The position numbers were made by a program, and so were the translations under genes. A stretch of 64,000 nt of DNA from the NCBI GenBank assembly GCA_907165275.2, contig OU015652.1, positions 12,291,001-12,355,000 on the forward strand, in the 5' to 3' direction. Below are positions 1 to 10,570 of the stretch, in pieces (position 1 is the stretch's first letter; each line of letters opens with the position of its first letter). Origin of the DNA: Zygaena filipendulae. Its lineage: Eukaryota > Arthropoda > Insecta > Lepidoptera > Zygaenidae. A model generated the notes under the pieces. It saw only the letters and a list, made by a program, of their open reading frames with translations. It was not told where the DNA came from and made no database searches.

Positions 1-222
1 ATTCTCTCTCTATGACCAACAACATTCCTTGCCCATAACGCGCGTCCTAAAAACACCGACCGCTCTAGATAACAAAATATTAGAAATTAATTTTCTGTAT
101 ACACACTTTGTAAATGTATTTTTTTAAAGTGAAACTTCTTTGATCGTGAGTGAATAACAGTGTTTGCGGTGTCATATCTTAACGCGGCGTGTTATGGTCA
201 TAGTTAATAATAATAAGGGCCC
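1..222 (+). mobile_element. Partial copy of a TIR DNA element (right part)
   Basis: The right end reads TTATGGTCATAG followed by a short AATAAT expansion and AAGGGCC, matching the right terminal repeat of the longer element at 16169-17322. The first 65 bases match the interior of that element (its 'cattctttgcccataacg' region), and 'aagtgaaacttctttg' is shared before the end. The left terminus is cut by the window edge or deleted, and the interior is much shorter than in the other copy. It is non-autonomous and has no coding potential. The DNA from 223 to 540 shows nothing recognisable. Confidence 0.6.
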
Positions 223-540
223 AAGTATCGATATCAGCCCTCGGAACCAATCGAACCAAGTTCGAATGGTGAAGGAAATACGAGAGCTCTCCGCTTCTTA
301 CACTTCCCTTCCGGATGGTACGACGCGACGCGATGATGGATAGAGGCTTTCTTTTAACAAATTGAGACAACCTTGAGCCCGGGCGCTCCGTCGTTTGCGA
401 AACAAATATGAAATAATAATAATACCTACGAACGTCACTTCCTTCCTGTTTGAGAAATATTTTGCTATCACAAAAATGAAAAACATATTCATCATAAATA
501 CTTACCTTTAAGTATGTTATTATAAATATTTGTAGGTATT

Positions 541-727
541 ACCGCCGCACTCAGAGTCGACTTTAATGACTACTTAGTTAAGTATAGATTTTTAAGACAA
601 AACTGCCGCAATCAGACAAGTTTAAAAAATTAATGTTAATTGGCATTTAACTAATTAAATTACATCTCATTAAATGCCAATTAACATTAATTTACTGAAC
701 GTCTCTGATTGCGGCAGTTTTGTTTTG
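541..727. mobile_element. Foldback MITE 'CCGCCGCACTCAGAG', right arm truncated
   Basis: Begins ACCGCCGCACTCAGAGTCGA and contains the palindromic core (TTAATGTTAATTGGCATTTA and its complement) seen complete at 10231-10475 and 29086-29322. Here the right arm stops after 'gcggcagttttgtttt', so the outer 40 or so bases of the second terminal repeat are missing. Confidence 0.75.
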
Positions 728-800
728 TGCATAGTGATGAATAATTAATTAATTACCGATGTGAAACAACAACGCAAACAATTCTATAATTTCCTATTTA

Positions 801-1096
801 TCTATACTAATATTATAAAGTTGAAGAGTTTGTTTGTATGTTTGTTTGGTTGAACGCGCTAATCTCAGGAACTACTCATTCAAATTGAAAAAATATTGTG
901 TTGGATAGTCCATTTATTGAGGAAGGCTATTATAACACGACAATAGGAGCGGAGCAGTAATGAAAAATGTTGCAAAAAACGGGAAAAATTATTCCTTTTA
1001 TTAAGAGCTTCCGTTGCGTAAGTACCTACGTGGAATAAGTAAATTTTTTAGGCTTTTCCCCAAATTAATGCGGGTGAATCCGCGGAGCACAGCTAG
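801..1096 (+). mobile_element. Helitron-like short element (Lep1 type)
   Basis: Starts TCTATACTAATATTATAAAG and ends with a hairpin-forming 'gcgggtgaatccgcgg' followed by AGCACAGCTAGT. A 5' TC, a 3' hairpin and CTAG(T) after it are the signature of non-autonomous Helitrons; assignment to the lepidopteran Lep1-like group is from family knowledge. No ORF. About 25 related copies occur in this window in both orientations. Confidence 0.65.
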
Positions 1097-2172
1097 TTTA
1101 AAATGTGTGCATTTGAAAAAAGAAGAACAGGAACAAAGGCGTTATCAGACAATATTATGAATCACTTACCGCCGCACTCAGAGTCGACTTTAATAATTAC
1201 TTACTTAAAAAAAGAGCGAGAAAAATTAAAGTGACAATTTTAGGAGAATAACCTAATATTATACTGCGAAAAATAGCTACTGACTGGTACCTATACTTAC
1301 TGTTTAAAATTTGTAGTTTCATAGCAGAAAATACGTATTTCCATCGCGTGGTTTGGACGATAGCGTTACAGTGTGTGGATATATATATTATAGTGTGTGG
1401 TATCCATTACATATACCTATTATATTAGCTATACGTAACTCAAGATGCTCTATCAGAATCTGTACCTACTGTCGCCTCCCACAAAAATTATAGCGTCTTA
1501 TCTCAAGACGCCGCAACGTCGTCCAATGTCCGCCATTACGCCGGACCGGACGCCGCAAACCTTCTGTAACCGATATAAGCTTTTTTATTTACAACATTTA
1601 TTTTGCTCTCTCCGAAAGTATAATTATTTTCAAAAATACAAAATATAAATCTATTGTATTTTTTTTAACACGGAGCGAACCTTCCCCTGAGCAATGTTTT
1701 TGTAGAAAATAATATTATTTCCGTGCAGCATTCCCCGACTCGAAAACCCGTTCGAATAACGAAAGCAACAAAGGTTGCGATTACTGTAGTGCCACCATGA
1801 GTTTATACAGTTAAATTTTTCATCCAAAATACTAATGTTACTAAATTTATTCTATTCATTCTCATGAAATTGTTACTATGGGGCAATTTGTTGAACGCAT
1901 CGTCTCGAATGCATATGCATTATGCATGCGCGTATGTAGGTACATCTCCAGTTAATGAATGACTTTTTTTTTTCAAAGAATTTCGCCTGCTTGCAACTTG
2001 AATTATGAGAAACAAGTAAAGCAAACCACTGTATTAAAAAAAACATCAATATATTGTTGGCATTATAGCGTAGCACAGATGTGATCCGAACGCACTGAGG
2101 TATCATTGCAAAATTGCTTGCAAATTTACAAATTAAGAACAAAAACCACTGTTAAAAATAATAGTCACCGTT
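1097..2172. other. Gene-free AT-rich stretch
   Basis: Contains a 37-bp fragment of the CCGCCGCACTCAGAG foldback terminal repeat at 1168-1204. Otherwise no coding, RNA or repeat structure that I recognise; the 67- and 88-codon ORFs here look random. Confidence 0.5.
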
Positions 2173-2375
2173 TATATATACTAATATTGAAAAAGTGATT
2201 TATTTTTGTTCTGTTTGTTTACCTATTTGTTTGCAATGGATAAACTCAAAAACTACTGAACCTATATTAAAAATTCTTTCACTTGTATAAAGCTACAGGA
2301 TTCCTGAACAACACAGAGTACTTTTTATCCCGGAGTACCCACGGGAACTCCAAAATTAACGTGGATGAAACAGTG
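2173..2375 (+). mobile_element. Degenerate Helitron-like copy
   Basis: Shares 'tactaatatt', 'tttttatcccggagtaccc' and 'gggaactccaaaatta' with the Helitron-like family, but the terminal hairpin and CTAGT end are eroded ('aacgtggatgaaacagtgag'). Confidence 0.45.
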
Positions 2376-2552
2376 AGGGATCGACTGTATAAACTCATAG
2401 TGAGGTCTTTGCAATTTCACGCGTCTCGCTTAACGACGTACATATGCATGACAAAAAGAGGAACTTTTTACAGTGTCAGATGTCAGGACACAGTGGGATA
2501 TGCGCTCGCAATCGGAACAGAGCCCCGGGGTAAGCCAGGTCTCTTTTTTTAG

Positions 2553-2750
2553 GGTTCCGCATCCAAAGGGTAGAACGGGACCCTATTACTAAGACTTTTA
2601 AACCTGCTGTATTTTGTATTCCAATTTGTCATTCTTTATGTCATTTTATTTATTAATACGTCATATTTATTATTTGGAGGCATGGTAGTGCCCCGCCAAG
2701 ACGAGTCAAGCGAAGCGAGAGCACTACCTATCTTTTCTCGAAGCGCTTCG
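2553..2750 (-). repeat. Fragments of two interspersed repeats
   Basis: 2553-2608 is the reverse complement of the tail of the repeat at 44731-45024 ('agggttccg...gggaccctattactaa'). 2680-2750 ('gtagtgccccgccaagacg... tcttttctcgaagcgcttcg') resembles a segment near 53105-53210 ('ggcagtgcccccgccacc...cttttcttgaagcgattctt'). Neither codes for a protein. Confidence 0.45.
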
Positions 2751-2904
2751 TCGTTTTTTTGAAACCTTATAACTTGGGTTTGGTTTATACCAGGTAAACG
2801 AAATTCTCGGGATATGTTGTCAATAGCGGACTTATCAAACATATAAAGTTTTAATTAAATAGCTCTTATACATTAAATTTTATTGATATATGTATAAAAA
2901 ACAC

Positions 2905-3480
2905 TGATTTCGTTACTGACTCACTGATGATCATCAAAATTCTTAGGATATTTCCTAGTGTCCTAGAAAGCTGAAATTTGGCGTGTAAGCTACTATTAGT
3001 ACACAAACAACAAAAAAATTATAAAATTTGTAACTTTTATCCCCCAACCCCTTAAACTAGGGGATGGAAGTTTGTATATGAGAACTCCGCAATTTTGACT
3101 TTCAAAAAGAAATGAAATCCCACCAAAATTTCATGTAAAATGATGCCAAGACGAGTCCATATGACGGGCACTGTCAAAAAGTTATCAGATCTCATGTAAA
3201 GCCAAGCTTTCCGTCGTATGGACTCTCTCTCGTCTCTTGGCATCATTTTTCATGAAAATGTTTTTGGTGTGATACAATTTAATACCACCAAGACTGAGTG
3301 ACTTTACATATTATCTAAGTATGTATACCTGTATAACAGCAGAAACTGACTGATCGATGCACGCCCAGCTGAAATCGCTGAATCTAGAACCATGAAAATA
3401 TTTTTCACAAATATTCCTTAAGTGACGTAGGTAGGAAGGTGATGTTTTTAGCCTCTTCGATATCTGATTTCGACTACCAC
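2905..3480. repeat. Unclassified interspersed sequence split by a MITE
   Basis: The flanks of the MITE at 3115-3272 both carry phrases common in lepidopteran repeats ('ctgactgatc...acgcccagctgaaat', 'gctgaaatttggcgtgta'). I infer one older repeat interrupted by a younger palindromic insertion. The class cannot be set by eye. Confidence 0.3.
3115..3272. mobile_element. Small foldback MITE
   Basis: Left arm 'aaatgatgccaagacgagtc' plus 'catatgacgg' is repeated inverted as 'ccgtcgtatggactctctct' ... 'cttggcatcatttt'. The outer parts 'atcccaccaaaatttcatg' and 'catgaaaatgtttttggtgtgat' also pair. A half copy of one end occurs at about 42505-42550 ('catgaaaatatttttagtgggat'). Confidence 0.6.
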
Positions 3481-3925
3481 GCGGACGGACGAAGTTGCGA
3501 ACAAAAGCCAGTCATCACATAAGTTAAAAATAACGTGCGGATCGTACCGCCACTATCGAAGGACCACTCAAAGAACCGTAGTTAGTACATACCCAGACCT
3601 ACTAACTCGTGTTATTGCAAAACGGATAATCCAACTTGGAGCGCCCCTTAATTTAGTTACCGTACCTTACTTGGTTCCCAGTGAAAATTAGTTGAAGAAA
3701 ATTTCGTTATATGTTATTATATGTTACAAAAACTTTTTCACATGAGCACGACGACAGAATATTAATTCTTCGCAGTCCGTAAAAGTAGGCGCAACTCGCA
3801 CACACGGCAACTTCGCCTGTCAGCTAGTTACGGCAACTTGTTCTGTGTACGCGCGACTTCCTTGATTAAATGCTTCGTTTCTGCCCCCGTGTCACAACTC
3901 AATAACAAAACTACCTTACTAACTA

Positions 3926-4241
3926 TCTATACTATAATATAAGAGTATAATCTGCAATTCTGTACAATAAATATTTTTACCTAAAATTGAGAGGGGTGAT
4001 AAAAGAAGAGTAACCAAGGCAAAAAAAGTTTTTAAAATTATTTTCTGTCTGTCTGTCTTTCTGTCTGTTCGCGATAATCTCCGCATCTACTGAACCGATT
4101 TTCATGCGGTTTTCACAGGTAGATTAAGCTTAGCCTGGAGCTACATATAGGCTTTGTTTCATTGAAATCGGATGTCGGGAAAAAAAGTTGTTGTATAAAA
4201 AACCTTTCATGTGGGTGAAACCGCGGGGCACAACAAGTAGA
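3926..4241 (+). mobile_element. Helitron-like element, long-arm subfamily
   Basis: Starts TCTATACTATAATATAAGAG and ends 'gggtgaaaccgcggggcacaacaagtag'. The interior ('ctgtctgttcgcgataatctccgcatctactgaaccgatt', 'aagcttagcctggagctaca') is the same as in copies at 6930-7235, 25237-25515 and 47097-47409. It carries a short (CTGT)n run. The last bases deviate from the usual CAGCTAGT. Confidence 0.6.
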
Positions 4242-5698
4242 TTATAAATATAATTGATGTTGTTTCTAATGTAACTAACGATGTAAAAATATTCTTCAAA
4301 TTATCAGAAATTATTAGAAATTGGGATTGGAAATTGATTAATTCAATTCAATTCAATTCAAATTATTTATTTCAACAAAAATGTCATATTATTATTAAGA
4401 AATTATAATTACAGCCACCACACTTCACCTGATTATTCAATTAATTTGCAAATTCAACTAATGCCATGGTCCATGACACTATATTAAAAGTACTTCGAGA
4501 TATTAAAATTTTTTTCTATTGGCAGATAAAACTGATATCGGCTAATAAATATGTGGGTATCATGTGGGTATCATTGATATATATATACCAATGGTGGGTA
4601 TCCAATTTATCGCTTTTCATCATCACCATCCGAATATAGAGCAGCGCAAATTACATCCGCAACGTGATATTTTGTAACATTACCGCTGTAGTTTACAAAT
4701 CGCATTGGTTTAACCACTTTAGTCCTGCTTTGTCGATAAAATTAAATAATGACCTTAAAATCCGACTTAATATTTCCGACTAATAAGTAAATACAATTGA
4801 AAAAACACAATATAATTTTAATAAACATCATTACTTTTGGTCTATTTCTAAAATCGGGGAAAAATCTGTGCTAACTCTGATTGCACAGATGAAGATCACA
4901 ATAGCAACCTTTATCAAAGCAAAGTGAGTTCGTTGTGTCAAAGCAGTCTGCAAGTATTAGCGTCAGAGCGGCTATTATGTAACTTTTGTTTCTTTGATTT
5001 AATGCACGTTTTGACACCTACAATATATAGCAATCGACCAAAATAAATAAGTATACTTCAAAAATTGAAGCTGCATAAACATGATTAAACAATTACAAAA
5101 TCGCTATTTTTCTAACTGGAACTCAAAATATGATAGCAACAAAACTTACATAATTGCCCTGCAACAAAATGAATATGTCTCAGTCATTTGGTTTATAATA
5201 ATTTATTGTTACTCATAACTTTTTTTTACACTTTTTAGTTATATACACTCGCGCGACTCGTAGACTCGCAGGATTAACACAATTTGACCGACGTAAGATT
5301 CATCGAAATCAGCCCATGCACACGTTCGGTCTCTAGAGCGCTACAAAGAAACAAACATAAGGCATAAGGCATAATCTCATTACCCTCCTTTGCGTCGCGC
5401 AGTCGGGTAAAAAATATGCTTCATTTTTTGTTATTTTTCCGGGTCGTGAATTAAATTTCACCCTTCATTGGCAAAATTACTTACGCATAAGGGTCGGCAG
5501 CAACTGGTACCCTATCTCGGTACCCTTAAGTTAATAGAGTCCGAAATATATGACACGTTTCTATAAAACTAAAATGTGTTGATGATAAAAGATTATAAAA
5601 AAATCTTAAATAATATTTAAAAAAATCTTATGTTGTAAGTTTGTAACTGTGCAATTCAAACAAAATCGCAATCATTTATCTTATCAATCAAATGATGT
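4242..5698. other. Gene-free AT-rich stretch
   Basis: Holds a short (TTCAA)n run near 4338-4360 and no other structure that I recognise. No ORF of 60 codons or more. Confidence 0.5.
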
Positions 5699-5959
5699 AA
5701 CTAGCTGTGCCCCGCGGATTCACCCGCGTGAGTTTTATATATTTCCGACATCCGATTTAAATAAAGCCTGTAATATGTGTATCCAGACTATAAGCTGAAT
5801 CAATCTGTGAAAACCGCATATTCAGCAGATTCGGAGATTATCGTGAACAGACCGACAGACAGAAAAGAATTTTAAAAACTTTTATTTGGTTGGTTTTTAG
5901 TAAAAATATTCAATGTACATGCAGACACAGGAATTCAACTCTTTTATTATAATATAGAT
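5699..5959 (-). mobile_element. Helitron-like element, reverse orientation
   Basis: Begins ACTAGCTGTGCCCCGCGGAT (reverse complement of the 3' hairpin end) and finishes 'ttattataatatagat', the complement of the TCTATACTATAATAA start. Belongs to the same long-arm subfamily as 3926-4241. Confidence 0.65.
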
Positions 5960-6257
5960 TGGTGCGCTCTATATATCAGTAGTACTACTGAGTAGTTCAA
6001 CTAGTAGTACAAATACCTTGTATCACTAGTACTACTACAGAAATACAAGCTAAATCCCTCGGGTTTTGTTACAACCACAGCATTAAAGTTCAACTGGTAC
6101 CTAGTACAAACGATACAGCCTTGTATCACTAGAACTAATTAAGTTACGAAAAATACAAATTTTAACAAAATATGACACAAAAAAAATACTGTGGGATGCC
6201 AGCAAAACAAAATAAATTTTGAAAACCAAACAAAATTGCCTTCAAGGACAAAGGGCA

Positions 6258-6487
6258 ATCCTACTTCCTAAATGTGAAAGTGTGGATGTTTGGATGTTTC
6301 GATGTTTGGATATTTGTTACTCAATCACGCAAAAACGGCTGAACGGATTTGGATGAAATTTGGCATGCACGTTGTCAGGGGTACAGAAAAGGACATAGGG
6401 TACTTTTATCCCGGGATTCCCGCGGGAACTTCAAAATTACCGGGAACTTAAAAATTACCGCGGGTGAAACGCGGGGCGCAGCTAGTA
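6258..6487 (+). mobile_element. Helitron-like element, short-arm subfamily
   Basis: Starts TCCTACTTCCTAAATGTGAA and ends 'ccgcgggtgaaacgcggggcgcagctagt'. The interior contains the 'acggctgaacggatttggat' and 'gacatagggtacttttatcc' blocks shared with 8887, 14898 and others. A short internal direct duplication of 'ggatgtttggatgtttcgatgtttgg' follows the start. Confidence 0.65.
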
Positions 6488-6929
6488 GCATAATATTATG
6501 GTAACGTTATCTACGAGTATTATAGTGAATGCTATAAAATGCTACATATTATTTTTATATACATATTTTTAAATTTGCACGCAACATGAGGAAAATTCTG
6601 AACGGATTAGAAGGAAACTTATGTACCTACTCGTATTGTAGTCTGTGGAGAAGTACGTTATTGTATTGGATAATCCACGCTAACTAAAGAGTAAAGAGTT
6701 CTAAAAGGAATGTCTATGTGGGTAACCACAGGCAACAGCTATCAAAAAGTAAAAAAAAACTTTTCTGTTTGTTCACGTGACGGTGTGGACTGTGGTGTGT
6801 TGAGGTATTACTGCATTTAGGCGGTTGAAGGCATTAGAGGCTAGAGCATCTGCTAATTGCGGACCGACGGCCTCGCATCCATATTCCGTGGAAAGAAACG
6901 TCGAGTTGAAAATGCTTTTATTATATAGA
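6488..6929. other. Gene-free stretch
   Basis: No repeat, RNA or coding signal recognised. Confidence 0.4.
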
Positions 6930-7235
6930 ACTAGCTGTGCCCCGCGGTTTCACCCACGTGAAACGTTTTTATAAAACAACTTTTTTCCCGACATCCGATT
7001 TAAATGAAACAAAGCCTATATGTAGCTCCAGCCTAAGCTTAATCTACCTGTGAAAACCGCATGACAATCGGTTCAGTAGATGCGGAGATTATCACGAACA
7101 GACAGACAGACAGACAGAAGAATTTTAAAAACTTTTTTGGGCTTGGTTACTCTTCTTTTATCACCCCTCTCAATTTTAGATAAAAATATTCAATGTACAG
7201 AATCACGGATTCTACTCTTTTATTATAGTATAGAT
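6930..7235 (-). mobile_element. Helitron-like element, reverse orientation, long-arm subfamily
   Basis: ACTAGCTGTGCCCCGCGGTT at one end and 'ttattatagtatagat' at the other. Interior near-identical in plan to 3926-4241 in reverse, including the (ACAG)n run at 7100-7120. Confidence 0.7.
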
Positions 7236-7778
7236 GTCTTTGGCTTCAAACATATAAATAAATAGTATTTATAAATAATACATAATGTACAACAACAATT
7301 AAATAGCGATTAAAATATGGATTTGTAAAAACGAAAAAAATGTTGACGACATGTCACTAGTGACTACAGTTACTATCGAATTAAAAACTGTGAGATAGTG
7401 AAGTTCTGGTTGTGTTGTGGTTTCATCCGTTAGGTACCTACGGTTTAACTTAAACTTCGTGTGCTATTCAAATGAATTAAAATTAATTTAATGAAGTTTA
7501 AATCCTGATAGACAGGTCAATTAAAAGTTTTCATTTATTGTTAACAAGTTTTAGAAACTTTTAATATATATACTTTATACATATATAGCGACAACAGAGC
7601 GAATTTATAATATTTTAAATCAAGCTAAAGAAACTAAAAAATCATCAACTTAGAGAACACATAGGTTTCACAGTTACCTATTCGGTTTAGTTATTTTTTT
7701 TTTAACTTATGTATTTATAAAACACAGTATGTATGTTGCCGCATCATGCTAGCATGTGAAATGAGTAAAAGTGTGATA
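7236..7778. other. Gene-free stretch
   Basis: AT-rich; nothing recognised. Confidence 0.4.
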
Positions 7779-8398
7779 ATAGGGTACTTGCATGTGTTGT
7801 GTCAATATTTCAAAAATAGAGCCTTAGAAAAGCGTTATCGTGAAAGATTTACTAAAAAATTTTCAATAGTCTCCAAAATATTCAACTTTTAATTTTGTGA
7901 AACGGGACGTTGCAACGAAACACCAATCACAGCCACGCTCAACACGTGACGTCACTTTTATTTTTTTAGGAAAAATTTACCTCTTTCAAATAAGGCAAAA
8001 GAAACTAAGTGCATACAGTCAACGCATATTTTCCATTTTCTGAAGTTTTTTACTTTAAAATGCATCGGTAAGATGCATTTCGATTCTTTACTGGAACTTT
8101 TGGAAGAAACGCGACACAGTTCAACCATAATTTCGCTTTTGGGTATTGAAGTTATCTATCTGTCAGTGTGACGTGACCCTGTCAATACGACAGTGACATT
8201 TCTATCACAGATTAATAAGGCTTAATTTTGAACTAGTGACGTCATTCCGCGTTTTGGCGGTAAAGTCTAAAGTAGGAACTTTGAAACGCTCTATTTAATT
8301 CATTTATGCATATATTTTATTTCTTTTTCTTGCTTTGTTTAAGTAGGCCATATATCTTTAAAATAGAATGAAAAAGAAATTCATGCAAGTACCCTATT
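7779..8398. mobile_element. TIR MITE 'AATAGGGTACTTGCATG' (620 bp) with two CRE sites
   Basis: AATAGGGTACTTGCATG at the left is repeated inverted as CATGCAAGTACCCTATT at 8382-8398, a perfect 17-bp terminal repeat. No ORF. The element carries two TGACGTCA palindromes (7947-7954 and 8237-8244) placed towards its two ends. Non-autonomous DNA transposon; superfamily not determined because no clear target duplication is visible. Confidence 0.7.
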
Positions 8399-8417
8399 GT
8401 GTGTTGCACATCTAAAG

Positions 8418-8545
8418 GCCGCACGCAGAGTCGTTTTAATGATTACTTAATTTTAAGTGAAGATTTAAAAACAAAATGGTAGTTTTGTTTTTAAAATCTT
8501 TACTTAAAATTAGGTAATAATTAAAACGATTCTGAGTGCTTCCGT
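8418..8545. mobile_element. Short foldback MITE related to the CCGCCGCACTCAGAG family
   Basis: Left GGCCGCACGCAGAGTCGTTT, right 'aaaacgattctgagtgcttcc'. The arms ('aatgattacttaattttaagt...aaacaaaat') pair almost throughout. Flanked by CTAA on the left and GTTAG on the right, as at 10231-10475. A short deletion derivative of the longer family. Confidence 0.6.
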
Positions 8546-8886
8546 TAGGCGCCAAGTTAAGTTCCAGCGGCAAATCTACTCCATCATGTACCTACATGTA
8601 GGTATCTACGTATATTTAGTATGAGAATCGATCGAACCTTATCGTATGTTATGGGAGCGCCACATGTGCGACGCCGATCGCGCCGCCTACTGATTTGTAG
8701 GTAACTGCAAATATGTTACGTGATATGTTAATGTTACGGTACCAAAAAACCTACAAAATATAGATATTGCAATGGTGATCTGTAAAACAGGATATACCTA
8801 CTCCCAGGACCCTGGACACACCATTCTAGCAGTCTCTCATAACTATGTATACTCTTTAGTCTCGTCTCTGAGTATGATGAATTAAT

Positions 8887-9104
8887 CCATACTAATATTA
8901 TAAATGCGAAATTAACTCTGTCTGTCGTTCTGTCTGTCTGTCTGTTACGCTTTCACGCCTTAACGGCTCAACTGATCATCATGAAATTTTGCATGCACAT
9001 TGTCTAAGCTACAGAGAAGGACATAGGGTAGGTACTTTTTATCCCCGAATTCCCGCGGGAACTCCGAAATTACCGCGGGTGAAACCGCGAGGGACAGCGA
9101 GTCG
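8887..9104 (+). mobile_element. Helitron-like element
   Basis: Starts TCCATACTAATATTATAAAT, has a (CTGT)n run, and ends 'ccgcgggtgaaaccgcgagggacagcgagt'. The terminal CTAG has mutated to CGAG. Confidence 0.6.
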
Positions 9105-9555
9105 TTCAATGAATAAATAAATAATCTAATTTTTTTTTTTCTCTTTATTAAGAGGGCTTTGCGAATATGCGATTATGTCGCCCTGATATGGTGTACAAAA
9201 CTCTGCATGTCCATTGACCGCACCTCATCGATATGTACCTGCGATGTATTCAAATGCGCATAATATCTATTCGCTTTCATTGAAATTATGTCTTATAGTA
9301 TTCGAGGGAAGCAATTAAGTAGGAACGCTACGAACAATAGCGTTTGTAAGTCGTTTGGTAGCGCAGTTTAATTGCGTCGTTGGAGCGGCGGTGTCCGCAG
9401 TGGACACTGTGGGGAGCGCGGGCACGGCCATTGAAGGTTATTGCATCTTTATTAAACGCCTCACTCGGCCCCTGTTGGCCTGCTCTGATCATCTTTGACA
9501 CAAGGTTGAATAAGATAATGAGCCTAAGAACGCTGCCCTCTGGTAGTTTTTTTGT

Positions 9556-9720
9556 TTCATGCCATAGGGGGCAAACGGGCAAGTGGTACACCTGATGGTA
9601 AGTGATTACCGCCGCCCACGGACATCTGCAACACCAGAAGGCATGCAGGTGCGTTGCGGACCTGGAATGGGGATGGGTAGTGGCTTTCATGTGGGGCTGC
9701 CGAAACACACCGTTAGGTTG
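9556..9720 (+). mobile_element. Short interspersed element (GTCATAGGGGGCAAACGGGC family)
   Basis: Begins 'catgccataggggg' and continues through 'gtggtacacctgatggtaag', 'atctgcaacaccagaaggca' and 'gacctggaatggggatggg'. The same order is seen at 28069-28235 and 50926-51074, and reversed at 27150-27295. All ORFs here (9328-9808) are translations of this repeat and not genes. Confidence 0.7.
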
Positions 9721-9848
9721 TTATGAAGGAATGCATTATGTTCCGTTCACTTCGACAAAAACTCTGAAACTGGTCGTCTGTAGTGTCCAAGCGCCCTTTG
9801 ATACTTGAGGCGGGCTATATTGACCCGCTATATGTATTTTAAATTTTT

Positions 9849-10084
9849 AGTCCGTCTTGAGGATTAATAAAAATTATTGAAACCGTATTTTTCCTTTTGT
9901 TAGCTAATCAAAAAATAACGGCGATAAATTGAGTTGAAATTCCGTGTGACGTCACGCCTAGAAGGCACAATGTAAACTAGTTATGAATACCTATTCCGAT
10001 AATATCTAAATAGTCTAAGTTTCTAATAATTCGAAAAAGTAAAAATACTTGTCTATTATTTTTTACTATCTAACTGACGGACTC
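9849..10084. mobile_element. Divergent copy of the 'TAGTCCGTC' MITE with one CRE site
   Basis: TAGTCCGTCTTGAGGATTAA at the left and 'taactgacggactca' at the right pair as terminal repeats. The interior 'aatcaaaaaataacggcgat' and 'gagttgaaat' match 45686-46007 and 63743-64000. One TGACGTCA remains at 9947-9954; the second site of the other copies is absent. Confidence 0.65.
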
Positions 10085-10230
10085 AAAACAATTTTTATTT
10101 TTATACCTCCTTATCATGCTCATTGGCCACAGCTCTGTTGGTCTGGTGATTGACGAATTTATTAATTAGTGTCGCAGGTATGACCCCCAATCGGGGTTCA
10201 CATTTTTATATGTAATGAATTTTGTGAACT

Positions 10231-10475
10231 CTAACCGCCGCACTCAGAGTCGACTTTAATGATTACTTAGCTAAGTATAGATTTTTAAAACAAAACTGCC
10301 GCAATCAGACAAGTTTAATAAATTAATGTTAATTGGCATTTAACTAATTAAGTTACATCTCATTAAATGCCAATTAACAATAATTTACTGAACGTCTCTG
10401 ATTGCGGCAGTTTTCTTTTAAAAATCTGTACTTAACTAAGTAATCATTAAAGTCGACTCTGAGTGCGGCCGTTAG
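10231..10475. mobile_element. Complete foldback MITE 'CCGCCGCACTCAGAG'
   Basis: The ends are CTAACCGCCGCACTCAGAGT and ACTCTGAGTGCGGCCGTTAG. The two arms are inverted over nearly the whole length around a central 'ttaagttacatctcatt'. Complete counterpart at 29086-29322, truncated copy at 541-727, short derivative at 8418-8545. No coding capacity. Confidence 0.8.
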
Positions 10476-10488
10476 TCTAGTTTTAGTA

Positions 10489-10570
10489 TATATAATATGT
10501 AATCTGGTACTCATAGTCCAAGCTCTGCTTAGTTTGGGACCAGGTGACGCTGTTGTGTGATCTCTATGTG
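10489..10570 (+). repeat. 3' tail of a tRNA-derived lepidopteran SINE
   Basis: 'ctggtactcatagtccaagc' followed by 'tctgcttagtttgggaccag' is the conserved tail of a widespread lepidopteran SINE. Related tails lie at 14145-14240 and 58100-58155. The tRNA-like head is missing here. Confidence 0.5.

Noticed and set aside
9328..9808. Three ORFs of 68-126 codons on both strands
   Set aside because: All are translations of a SINE copy; the same peptides recur at 28075-28302 and 50931-51221.
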